The position numbers and the translations under genes were made by a program. 10,193 bases of DNA from Desulfobulbaceae bacterium (lineage in GTDB: Bacteria > Desulfobacterota > Desulfobulbia > Desulfobulbales > SURF-16), in the NCBI GenBank assembly GCA_024763495.1, contig JANTFJ010000064.1:1-10193 (forward strand), read 5' to 3'. Of this stretch, positions 1 through 6,582 are shown piece after piece. The notes below the pieces were generated by a model. The model was not told the DNA's origin. It did not search any database and saw only the letters and a program-made list of their open reading frames with translations. Position 1 is the stretch's first letter, and each line of letters opens with the position of its first letter.

Positions 1-123
1 CTTTAAATAGCGCTGCTATTCGCAGAAAATGACCGAAAAAATGGTCTCAATTCTCCAATTTTTCGCTACGGCTTCTATTCTCGGACAGCCTCCTAGCTCC
101 ACTCGTACCATGATCTACACAGG

Positions 124-184
124 TGCCATGCACTACGCCATGGCAAAGCCCCTTTCGGGTCAGGTTGCGCAAAGCGTTACCCGA
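124..184 (+). other. Structured leader upstream of the cytochrome gene (two hairpins)
   Basis: Two inverted repeats are visible in the leader. TGCCATG (124-130) pairs with CATGGCA (139-145) around an 8-nt loop, and TCGGGT (155-160) pairs with ACCCGA (179-184) around an 18-nt loop. The second stem ends 17 nt before the Shine-Dalgarno of the cytochrome gene. The reading frame of the cytochrome stays open through this region back to position 29, but no ribosome site supports an earlier start. The hairpins could be an RNA regulatory leader, the 3' tail of an upstream transcript, or a decayed repeat. It does not match a riboswitch class I can name with confidence. Confidence 0.35.
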
Positions 185-201
185 CAGAACACTGAAAAAG
201 T

Positions 202-207
202 AAGGAG
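202..207 (+). promoter_or_regulatory. Ribosome binding site that sets the cytochrome start
   Basis: AAGGAG lies 10 nt before the ATG at 218. This favours 218 over the longer in-frame start at 29, which has no such site and would put about 60 unrelated residues in front of the signal peptide. Confidence 0.8.
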
Positions 208-217
208 AAAATTTTTT

Positions 218-556
218 ATGGGGAAAAATAAGAAAACCAAAATTTTTTGGGGGAAGCTCGTCTGCGGCAGCCTGGGATTGGCAATGCTGGCCCTTCCGGT
301 CCAGGGCCTGGCAGGCGGCAGTCAGGTATTTATCGAAAAATGCGGCAGCTGTCACGGTACCGGCAAGGAGGCTGCCTCCATCAACCCGGCAAATCTGGCT
401 TCCAGCCAATGGAAAAATTATTTTAAACGCTGCAAACATAAACGGAAAAAAGATATCAGCGGGATAGTCAGTGATGCTGAAATGAAGGTTATTCTGCAAT
501 ATCTGGTAGATAACGCAGCCGACAGCGATCATCCTGAAGTAGCAGCCATTCCTTAA
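218..556 (+). CDS. Small secreted monohaem c-type cytochrome
   Basis: The protein is 112 aa. A basic N-terminus (MGKNKKTK) and a hydrophobic stretch at about residues 12-31 form a signal peptide, with likely cleavage near residues 32-33. A single haem-binding motif CGSCH sits at residues 42-46, so one covalently bound haem is expected in the periplasm. M89, in a C-terminal helix, is the most obvious distal ligand candidate; this is inferred from the usual class I fold, not shown. The region between is basic (a KR/K-rich run near 66-78), and the tail has an AADSDHPE-like end that I associate with small Desulfobacterota cytochromes. The start is fixed by the AAGGAG site at 202-207. The gene is followed after 55 bp by the outer-membrane protein gene on the same strand, so the two probably form one operon. 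The likely role is periplasmic electron transfer; the partner is unknown. Confidence 0.85.
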   Translation: MGKNKKTKIFWGKLVCGSLGLAMLALPVQGLAGGSQVFIEKCGSCHGTGKEAASINPANLASSQWKNYFKRCKHKRKKDISGIVSDAEMKVILQYLVDNAADSDHPEVAAIP

Positions 557-611
557 TGTTAACTGCCGTTTCTTAAGGAAAATAACCAATTTTTTACAAG
601 GAAAATAATTT

Positions 612-2141
612 ATGAAGAAAATATATTCAAAGGCAGTAAAAAAATGTTTTGTCCTTGGCTGCGGACTGGCTCTTTGCACAACCATGGCGTCCGTCCCGGC
701 CCGGGCTGAAGATAACAGCGAGGTACTGCAGCAGATCCTCCAGCAGTTGAATACGGTTAATCAGCGTTTTGACAAGATTGAAAACCGGCTGCATAAACTA
801 GAAAGTTCCGGCAATAAGGGTACAGGATCGGTCAGCCAGGATACCCAATATATGAAGGAGGATATTGACGAGATATTTGAGCGGCTGGATCAGACCGAGA
901 AAAAAACCATGATGGACAAAATCAACCTGGGAGCCTCCATCAGGACCAGGATGGATAATTTTCATTATGAAAATAATGATGCCGATACTGAAGAAAATAA
1001 TGATAACTTTATCTCTTCCCGCTTCCGGCTGCGGATGAACGCTGATGTCAATGATAACATCAAGTTCCATGGCAGGGTCTCGGTTTATCGCAACTGGGGC
1101 GATTACGATTCTTATGGCGATGTGGACAATACTTACCTATGGGACGCCAATTATTCCGGTATGCCCACCGATACGACCATGCGTCTTGATCGAGCCTATG
1201 TGGATTTTCTTTTCCGCGATCTGCTGCCCATTCCCGTGGCCCTGACTGTGGGGCGGCAACCTACTGTGGGCGGCCCGCCGGAGCACCTGAAGGATGACAC
1301 ATCCCTGCGCTCTACCTATCCCTCCCTGTTTTTCCAGCGCGAGGTAGATGCCGCCTGCCTGACCTTTGGCCTCAGCCAGTGGACTCAGCTTGATGAATCA
1401 GTCTTCCGGGTGATGTATGGTAAATTTCTCCAGCCTGATAACGACACGGCCTATTACATGGACGATCATGGCGAAGATGTCCACCTCCTCTGGCTCCAGG
1501 CTGAGACCAAGCTGCCCGGCAAGTGGAACACCACCAGTCTTTACCTGACCTATATCCGCAACTGGAATATGCCGGGTGCCCCCATGGATGATGTAACGGC
1601 ACAGGATGACAACCTGGGCTGGAATGAAAATTACGGCTTCACCCTGATGTCGGATGATTTTTATAATAGCGGCATTGACTGGTTTGTTTCGGTCTGTCGC
1701 AGTAAGGCCCATTCCTCTGATCATACAATATATATTACAAAACCTGATGGCAAGAAGCCGACCTTCGGCATGTTTTCCGGCCCAGGCAATATGGGAGAAT
1801 CAGGCAAAGACCGTACCGGCCTGGCCTACTATCTTGGCCTGCGCTATAAGCTGCCCTGGGATGCCATGAACGGGGCCAAGGTAGGCCTGGAATATAACCA
1901 TGGTTCCAAGTACTGGTGGGCTCCGTTGAAAGGGACGGAAGATCCGCTTAATAAACTGGGCACCAAGGGTGAGGTGTGGGATGTTTACTATCTCCAACCC
2001 TTTATGCATAACGCCATGTTCCGCCTCGGCATGACCGATATTCAGTATGACCATAAAATGTATGGCGGGCCGATAGGTTACCCGAGTGACATCGACCAGG
2101 AACTGGTTTCCTATTACTTTGTTCTTGACGTAAACTTTTAA
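612..2141 (+). CDS. DUF3373-type outer-membrane beta-barrel protein
   Basis: The protein is 509 aa. It has a signal peptide with predicted cleavage after ARA at about residue 32, then a coiled-coil segment (about 37-98) rich in leucine/isoleucine heptads (LQQILQQLNTVNQRF and a later EDIDEIFERLDQTEK). From about residue 103 to the end it shows alternating aromatic/polar strands typical of an outer-membrane barrel. Family-like landmarks are the early RTRMD strand, FHGRVSVYRNWGD (about 155), and VGRQPTVGGPPEHLKDD (about 210-228), which match what I remember of DUF3373 proteins. The C-terminal residue is F after an alternating strand (YYFVLDVNF), as expected for recognition by the Bam machinery. 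AAGGAA at 598-603 is the ribosome site; a near-copy of it (575-580) lies just upstream. Transport substrate or electron-transfer role cannot be read from sequence. The stop codon lies inside the target duplication of the adjacent MITE. Confidence 0.8.
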   Translation: MKKIYSKAVKKCFVLGCGLALCTTMASVPARAEDNSEVLQQILQQLNTVNQRFDKIENRLHKLESSGNKGTGSVSQDTQYMKEDIDEIFERLDQTEKKTMMDKINLGASIRTRMDNFHYENNDADTEENNDNFISSRFRLRMNADVNDNIKFHGRVSVYRNWGDYDSYGDVDNTYLWDANYSGMPTDTTMRLDRAYVDFLFRDLLPIPVALTVGRQPTVGGPPEHLKDDTSLRSTYPSLFFQREVDAACLTFGLSQWTQLDESVFRVMYGKFLQPDNDTAYYMDDHGEDVHLLWLQAETKLPGKWNTTSLYLTYIRNWNMPGAPMDDVTAQDDNLGWNENYGFTLMSDDFYNSGIDWFVSVCRSKAHSSDHTIYITKPDGKKPTFGMFSGPGNMGESGKDRTGLAYYLGLRYKLPWDAMNGAKVGLEYNHGSKYWWAPLKGTEDPLNKLGTKGEVWDVYYLQPFMHNAMFRLGMTDIQYDHKMYGGPIGYPSDIDQELVSYYFVLDVNF

Positions 2142-2142
2142 G
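2135..2142 (+). repeat. Target site duplication, left copy
   Basis: CTTTTAAG, identical to 2342-2349, immediately outside the left end of the MITE. It contains the TAA stop (2139-2141) of the barrel-protein gene. Eight base pairs is the duplication length typical of IS66-family transposases. Confidence 0.85.
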
Positions 2143-2341
2143 GTAACTATTCAGGTAGGGGCGAAAAACTGTCCAAACCACCGACCTGTAACTGTTCAGA
2201 GCTAAGCGAACGAAGAGAGACTCCGTGTGCTTTAGCTGTGCGTGATAAGGCTGGCACCCATACTTCGGGCATAAACTTCGCATACTTGTGCTATGTAAGA
2301 CAGCCTGATCACGTGCAGATGAAGTGCAGCTGAATAGTTAC
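2143..2341. mobile_element. 199-bp MITE, probably mobilised by an IS66-like transposase
   Basis: Perfect 12-bp terminal inverted repeats, GTAACTATTCAG (2143-2154) and CTGAATAGTTAC (2330-2341), are flanked by a perfect 8-bp direct duplication CTTTTAAG. The pairing appears to run 3 bp further, but only because the flanks read AAG and CTT. There is no transposase gene inside, so the element is non-autonomous. The 8-bp duplication and the GTAA start with a TTCA core fit IS66-family ends as I remember them; the family assignment is inference. The inside is rich in secondary structure: CAGGT/ACCTG at 2152-2156/2184-2188, AGCTAAGC/GCTTTAGCT at 2200-2207/2229-2237, and a long stem closed by GGCTG/CAGCC at 2249-2253/2301-2305. 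Removing the element plus one duplication joins the stop codon directly to the downstream terminator. Confidence 0.85.
2188..2199 (+). repeat. Internal direct copy of the MITE terminal repeat
   Basis: GTAACTGTTCAG differs by one base from the left terminus GTAACTATTCAG at 2143-2154. The two starts are 45 bp apart. It could be a second transposase binding site or a trace of an element inserted within an element. Confidence 0.65.
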
Positions 2342-2349
2342 CTTTTAAG
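2342..2349 (+). repeat. Target site duplication, right copy
   Basis: CTTTTAAG, identical to 2135-2142, immediately outside the right end of the MITE. Confidence 0.85.
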
Positions 2350-2356
2350 CGGTATT

Positions 2357-2399
2357 ACTCAAAGCTCCGCTATTGTGCCGGAGCTTTGAGTCTTTTTTT
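2357..2399 (+). terminator. Intrinsic terminator of the cytochrome/barrel operon
   Basis: ACTCAAAGCTCCG (2357-2369) pairs perfectly with CGGAGCTTTGAGT (2379-2391), giving a 13-bp stem with a 9-nt loop, followed by C and seven T residues (2393-2399). Before the MITE inserted, this would have begun about 15 nt after the barrel-protein stop. It ends only 19 nt before the chemoreceptor start. Confidence 0.92.
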
Positions 2400-2418
2400 A
2401 ACAATTCCAGGTAACATT

Positions 2419-4503
2419 ATGCTGAAACTCAACATCAAGCTAACCTTAATGAAAAAAATTCTGGCCGGCTATCTACTGGTCTCAATTCTTATTGTTGTGG
2501 TCGGCTTTATGGCGGTAAAAAATTTCAGTGTGCTTGCTGACCAGGTTAATTACCTGACAGCCGAGGTGGCGAATGAGCTCAAATTCGTCGATTTGATCAG
2601 CACGAAAATTTTAACCATGCGGGTGGCAGTAGAAAAATTTATCTCTACCCATAACCCGGCTGACCAGGAGGAAGCGGAACGACATATTATCCAGGTCAAC
2701 AAATTACTGAAACAGGCAAAAACAACAAACAGCCAGGAGCGGAAAGCAAAATTTACCAAAATTGAAAAATTATCAAAAACATACATCGAGAATTTTAACA
2801 AAATCGTTATTCGGATAAAATCAAGTGACAATATCGTTAAATCTTTTATCAATGAAGGGCCGGGAATTGAAGAAAGATTAGCCCAGGCTATCCAAACGAG
2901 CCCTGATTCGGAAACCACGAATCGCAGACTGCGGGTCATGAGTTCTTTTGTTGCCGGCAGTGGTATTATAAATCATTTTTTTGTTAGTCATGATAAAGCC
3001 GATCTTGAGAAGGCCCTTAATTTGCTGGATCAGGCAATTGAAAATTTAAGTGGGGAGAAAGATGAAGATATTGTTAACTTAGGCTATGACATTGAAGATT
3101 TTCGTGACAATTTTGAAGGGGTGGGCCTGGTGCAGATAAAGCTGAACCAGGAAATTAAGGGCACCCTGCTGCCCCTGGCACCCCGAATTGTCTCCCTTGC
3201 CAACCAGATAAAATCTTCCGGCTGGCAGACCATGGCCGACACTGCCGCCGTGGTCACCGCCAATACGGTCAAAACACAAAATATCATTAAACTGATTTCA
3301 CTTATCGCTGTTCTGATTGGTATCAGCATTTCCATTATTGCCTCCAGGCAGATAACAAGGCCTATTATTTATTTTGTTAATGTATTAAAAAAGATGGCCG
3401 CGGGTAACCTTGATCATCAGGTCAAAATTAATTCCAGGGATGAATTCATGGATCTGGGCAACAGCATGAATGAGATGATAAATTCACTGAAAGCAAAAGC
3501 TGAACTGGCTGAAATAATTGCTGACGGTGATCTCAGGAAAGATGCTGAAATTTCTTCCGGTCAGGATATTCTCGGCCTGGCCTTGAAAAAAATGATCTCC
3601 AACCTGCGAACCATGATCAGCAAAATTCAAGAAAACGCGGCGGAGCTGGCCACTTCGACCAGCCAGATTTCTTCAGCTTCAGCTAATGTCTCGGCTGCGG
3701 CCGATCAGGCCATTGTCAAGGCGGAAAACGTCACCGAGGCCACGGGAGAAATTAATTCCGGGGTTCAGGACGTTGCGGGCACAGCCGGACAGATGTCGCA
3801 AAATATGCAGAATGTCGCCAGCGCCGTGGAAGAGATGTCAGCCACCATGCAGGAAATCGGCAACAATGCCGGAGAGACTTCCACGGTCATCAACAATGCC
3901 CTGACCAGGGCGGAAGAAGCCACCGGAGCCATTGAACTGTTAAACGATGAAGCCGTAAAAATAGGCGAAGTAACCGGTACTATTAATGATATAACCGATC
4001 AGACTAAACTTCTGGCCTTAAACGCCACTATAGAAGCGGCCAGGGCTGGTGAGGCTGGAAAGGGATTTGCCGTGGTTGCCAACGAGGTCAAGGAGTTGGC
4101 CCGTCAGAGTTCCGAGGCATCCCGGGACATTGAACAACGGATAAGCGGCATGCAGCAGAATACCAAGAATGTCATGACCGCTATTGCCGGAGTGGCCGAG
4201 GTCATCTCCAAGGTCAACCAGGCATCCCAGGGAATTATCAGCGCCGTAGAAGAACAGGCCGTTGTTGCCAATGATATTGCCGGAAATGTGTCTCAAACCA
4301 ATGATGGTGCCGGAAACATAGAACAAACCATTGCCCGGCTGTCAACTGACATTAAAACCATTGTTGATAACATGAATGTCCTTTCCAGTCTGACCAGGGA
4401 CAGCGGCCAGGGAATTCATCAGGTCACCGGTTCAGCTGACAGCCTTTCCGAACTTGCCGCTCAGCTGGAGAATATGGTGGACTCTTTTCAACTGCCTGAG
4501 TGA
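2419..4503 (+). CDS. Methyl-accepting chemotaxis protein with periplasmic helical sensor
   Basis: The protein is 694 aa from the ATG at 2419; a longer TTG start at 2386 would lie inside the terminator stem and is unlikely. The ribosome site is weak (CCAGGT about 9 nt upstream). TM1 spans about 14-33 and TM2 about 289-308, enclosing about 255 periplasmic residues that look all-helical; the size suits a helical bimodular (HBM)-type sensor, ligand unknown. A HAMP domain follows (about 310-363, beginning SRQITRPI), with a second HAMP-like stretch to about 400. The cytoplasmic signalling domain runs from about 430 to the end. Its highly conserved hairpin tip, LLALNATIEAARAGEAGKGF, lies at about 531-550 and contacts CheA/CheW. 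There is no C-terminal NWETF-like tether for CheR/CheB; the tail ends QLPE. The stop codon overlaps a GTGAGCGCTCCATG repeat (4500-4513). Confidence 0.93.
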   Translation: MLKLNIKLTLMKKILAGYLLVSILIVVVGFMAVKNFSVLADQVNYLTAEVANELKFVDLISTKILTMRVAVEKFISTHNPADQEEAERHIIQVNKLLKQAKTTNSQERKAKFTKIEKLSKTYIENFNKIVIRIKSSDNIVKSFINEGPGIEERLAQAIQTSPDSETTNRRLRVMSSFVAGSGIINHFFVSHDKADLEKALNLLDQAIENLSGEKDEDIVNLGYDIEDFRDNFEGVGLVQIKLNQEIKGTLLPLAPRIVSLANQIKSSGWQTMADTAAVVTANTVKTQNIIKLISLIAVLIGISISIIASRQITRPIIYFVNVLKKMAAGNLDHQVKINSRDEFMDLGNSMNEMINSLKAKAELAEIIADGDLRKDAEISSGQDILGLALKKMISNLRTMISKIQENAAELATSTSQISSASANVSAAADQAIVKAENVTEATGEINSGVQDVAGTAGQMSQNMQNVASAVEEMSATMQEIGNNAGETSTVINNALTRAEEATGAIELLNDEAVKIGEVTGTINDITDQTKLLALNATIEAARAGEAGKGFAVVANEVKELARQSSEASRDIEQRISGMQQNTKNVMTAIAGVAEVISKVNQASQGIISAVEEQAVVANDIAGNVSQTNDGAGNIEQTIARLSTDIKTIVDNMNVLSSLTRDSGQGIHQVTGSADSLSELAAQLENMVDSFQLPE

Positions 4504-4513
4504 GCGCTCCATG
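4500..4513 (+). repeat. Left copy of a GCGCTCCATG repeat overlapping the chemoreceptor stop
   Basis: GTGAGCGCTCCATG matches, with one difference, the reverse complement of CATGGAGCGCTTAC at 9984-9997. In both places it precedes the 40-bp repeat (4588-4627 and 9898-9937) in the same order and orientation, with different spacing (74 and 46 nt). Confidence 0.6.
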
Positions 4514-4587
4514 TAAGCGTTCACCGACTCCGAATCCAAGGCACAGGTAAAAGCGTAGAGACTTAAATGTTGCAAAGATTTACTCCC

Positions 4588-4627
4588 TTATGGGGTTGTC
4601 GCCATCCGGGTGTACTTTATCGAGTGC
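4588..4627 (+). repeat. 40-bp repeat, copy 1, upstream of the sulfurylase/kinase gene
   Basis: The segment begins TTATGGGGTTGTCGC and contains GGGTGTACTTTAT. It matches the reverse complement of 9898-9937 at 34 of 40 positions, and all six differences are transitions. It lies 185 bp before the start of the sulfurylase/kinase gene. It could be a shared control sequence or the end of a decayed mobile element. Confidence 0.7.
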
Positions 4628-4748
4628 TGTCTCATTACCATTCGCTGTTTGCACCCCCTGATAAACTGTGGTAAAATTGTAACAACGGTAAACGGTTAAA
4701 GGGGTAGAGAGGGGTAGCTTTTGCCTATCCCGAATATTCACGTTAGGG

Positions 4749-4770
4749 CGCTTACCCCATGAGTAGTTAC
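4749..4770 (-). repeat. IS66-like element ends (right-end type)
   Basis: Two adjacent candidate ends are seen on the minus strand: GTAAGCG (4755-4749) and GTAACTACTCATG (4770-4758). The second resembles the MITE terminus GTAACTATTCAG. A left partner at 4513 would give a 243- or 258-bp element, but neither option shows an 8-bp duplication, so the element boundaries are not established. Confidence 0.35.
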
Positions 4771-4812
4771 CCTTAAAAAAATTATTATTCCCCCAAACTA
4801 CACAATCCAAAA

Positions 4813-6525
4813 ATGTCAAATAAAAGTATTATCAATGATTATTCGGAAAGCCTGCTGGTTCATTTTCGCCGTATAGAAGAATTGAAACAGTCAGCCCTGT
4901 CATATCTGTCCGTTGACCTGAATAATCGCCAGCTTTGCGATCTTGAACTCCTGTTGACCAGGGGGATGTATCCCTTAAACGGTTATCTTGACCGCCGTGA
5001 TTATGAAGAAGTGCTGGAAAACATGAGCCTTGCCGACGGGACAATATGGCCTGTCCCGGTCTGTCTTGATGTGGAGGAGAAAATCGCCGATTCCCTGCAG
5101 GCTGGGGATTGCCTGGCCTTAAATGACGAGGAAGGCTTCATGCTCGCTATTCTGACCGTCAGTGATATCTGGCAGCCGGATAAAAAATGGGAAGCGCGGG
5201 CGGTCTATGGCACGGATAATCCTGATCTGCATCCCGGAGTTCGGAATCTTTTTGCTCAACACGAATGGTATATCGGTGGGAAACTGGAAGGTATCAGCCT
5301 GCCGATTCATTATGACTTCAAGGAACTACGCCTGACGCCTTCCGAAACTCACCGCCTTTTTACCATTAATGGCTGGCGGCGGGTAATGGGTTTCCATACC
5401 GAGGCTTATCTGCATTGCGCCCATAAAGAAATGATTCAGCAGGCTGCCAGGGAGGCAGGTGCCTCTATTTTTCTCCAGCCGGTAGTCGGCCTTGATCATC
5501 CCGGCAACCTCGATCATTACACCCATGTCCGCTGTTATCAACAGATTGTCAAAAAATTTCCCCGGAATATGATTTCCCTGGGATTGCTGCCCCTGGCTTC
5601 CCGCCTGGCCGGGCCAAGAGAAGCCCTCTGGCAGGCCATTATCAAAAAGAATTTTGGCTGCAGCCATTTCATGGTGGAAGCAGACCATGGCGACCCTTTT
5701 GCCAGCAACCTCCAGCTGAAAAATTTCTACCCGGCCCACGCGGCCCAGGAACTTGTTCAACAATATGAGCCATTAACCGGAATTAAAATGATTCGGGCCC
5801 GAAAAATGGTCTATGTTGAAGATAAGGCCCAGTATCTGCCTGAAGATGAAATCAGGCCGGAAATGAATATCAAACATATATCCTCGGGTGAACTAAAGCG
5901 GCGTCTGGAAAATGATATCGAAATTCCCTCCTGGTTTTCCTATCCCGAGGTTGTCGCGGAATTACGGAAAGCTTTTCCTCCCCGTTCAAAACAGGGATTT
6001 ACGATTTTTATCTCCGGGCTGTCAGGTTCTGGAAAATCAACCCTTGCCAAGGTGTTACTGGTTAAATTCATGGAAATGCGGGACAGGCCCGTTACCCTGC
6101 TGGATGGCGATATTGTCCGCAAAAATCTTTCCAGCGAACTGTCCTTTACCAGGGAACATCGCAACCTCAACATTACCAGGATTGGTTTTGTTGCCAGTGA
6201 AATAACCAAGAACGGCGGTATTGCCCTCTGTGCTCCAATCGCGCCTTATGAAGAATCAAGAAGGGCTAACCGGGAACTGATCAGCAGATATGGCGGTTAT
6301 ATCGAAATCTTTATGGCAACGCCCATCGAGGTCTGTGAACAGCGGGATCGTAAAGGCCTGTATGCCAAAGCCAGGGCCGGGAAAATTGAAGGTTTTACCG
6401 GAATTTCCGACCCTTATACCCCGCCCAGCGCCCCGGAACTAAGCATCGACACCACGGGAATAAGTCCGGCGGAAGCAGCCCAGGAAGTGTTACTGTTTCT
6501 GGAAGAACAGGGCTATCTGCGCTGA
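4813..6525 (+). CDS. ATP-sulfurylase-like domain fused to APS kinase
   Basis: The protein is 570 aa. Residues about 1-380 follow the ATP sulfurylase fold (ELRLTPSETHRLF, GLLPLASRLAGPREALWQAI, ISSGELKRRLENDIEIPSWFSYPEV). Residues about 395-570 are APS kinase (EC 2.7.1.25), with P-loop GLSGSGKST (402-410), LDGD (430-433), REHRNLNITR, PIAPYEESRRANRE, and the lid/substrate segment RKGLYAKARAGKIEGFTG. The kinase half looks complete, unlike the inactive kinase-like tail of fungal ATP sulfurylases. The sulfurylase half is odd: the usual QTRNPxHRAH reads HTEAYLHCAH (195-204) and GRDHAG reads EADHGD (289-294), so both catalytic arginines are lost although both HxxH histidines remain. Domain order is that of Aquifex/Thiobacillus-type fusions. 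It may therefore phosphorylate APS to PAPS without making APS itself. No Shine-Dalgarno is visible before the ATG; homology at the N-terminus supports this start. Confidence 0.85.
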   Translation: MSNKSIINDYSESLLVHFRRIEELKQSALSYLSVDLNNRQLCDLELLLTRGMYPLNGYLDRRDYEEVLENMSLADGTIWPVPVCLDVEEKIADSLQAGDCLALNDEEGFMLAILTVSDIWQPDKKWEARAVYGTDNPDLHPGVRNLFAQHEWYIGGKLEGISLPIHYDFKELRLTPSETHRLFTINGWRRVMGFHTEAYLHCAHKEMIQQAAREAGASIFLQPVVGLDHPGNLDHYTHVRCYQQIVKKFPRNMISLGLLPLASRLAGPREALWQAIIKKNFGCSHFMVEADHGDPFASNLQLKNFYPAHAAQELVQQYEPLTGIKMIRARKMVYVEDKAQYLPEDEIRPEMNIKHISSGELKRRLENDIEIPSWFSYPEVVAELRKAFPPRSKQGFTIFISGLSGSGKSTLAKVLLVKFMEMRDRPVTLLDGDIVRKNLSSELSFTREHRNLNITRIGFVASEITKNGGIALCAPIAPYEESRRANRELISRYGGYIEIFMATPIEVCEQRDRKGLYAKARAGKIEGFTGISDPYTPPSAPELSIDTTGISPAEAAQEVLLFLEEQGYLR

Positions 6526-6558
6526 TGCGCAAATGATTATGGATTGGCTTTTTTATAG

Positions 6559-6582
6559 CCCTTAGTCCCTTAGTGCCTTATC
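6559..6582. repeat. Degenerate 8-bp tandem repeat at the convergent gene ends
   Basis: CCCTTAGT occurs twice in tandem (6559-6566, 6567-6574), followed by the related GCCTTATC (6575-6582). The last unit contains the stop codon of the Smr gene (6578-6580 on the minus strand). Confidence 0.5.

Larger units (their letters stand above)
4504..4812. other. Gene-free stretch between the chemoreceptor and sulfurylase/kinase genes
   Basis: No credible coding region is seen. It holds an IS66-like end GTAAGCGTTCACC (4513-4525, repeated at 10027-10039), the 40-bp repeat (4588-4627), an inverted pair TTACCA/TGGTAA (4635-4640/4669-4674), a GGGGTAG direct doublet (about 4700-4717), a CGCTTAC end (4749-4755), and CATGAGTAGTTAC (4758-4770), which resembles the right end of the MITE. 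No clear terminator for the chemoreceptor gene and no convincing sigma-70 promoter for the downstream gene were found. Confidence 0.5.

Noticed and set aside
121..184. GEMM/cyclic-di-GMP riboswitch
   Set aside because: GGCAAA and GCGCAAAGC are suggestive, but the intervening hairpin, the GNRA loop and the downstream second helix of the known consensus are missing or misplaced.
29..217. In-frame N-terminal extension of the cytochrome from ATG 29
   Set aside because: There is no Shine-Dalgarno, it would bury the signal peptide about 70 residues inside, and it runs through two hairpins; ATG 218 has an ideal AAGGAG.
47..685. Minus-strand open frame of 212 codons opposite the cytochrome
   Set aside because: It overlaps the clear signal peptide and haem motif on the plus strand, has no ribosome site, and its residues look like antisense translation.
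2143..2341. Retron-type RNA or group II intron fragment
   Set aside because: Inverted ends around a folded region recall these, but no reverse transcriptase lies nearby, no domain V-like hairpin is seen, and the 8-bp duplication points to DNA transposition.
4513..4755. A complete second MITE of 243 bp with GTAAGCG ends
   Set aside because: Only 7 bp of the ends match and the 8-bp flanks (CGCTCCAT and CCCATGAG) are not a duplication.
6526..6577. Bidirectional terminator between the convergent genes
   Set aside because: The only candidate, GGCT/AGCC around TTTTTAT, has a 4-bp stem and no proper T-tract on either side.
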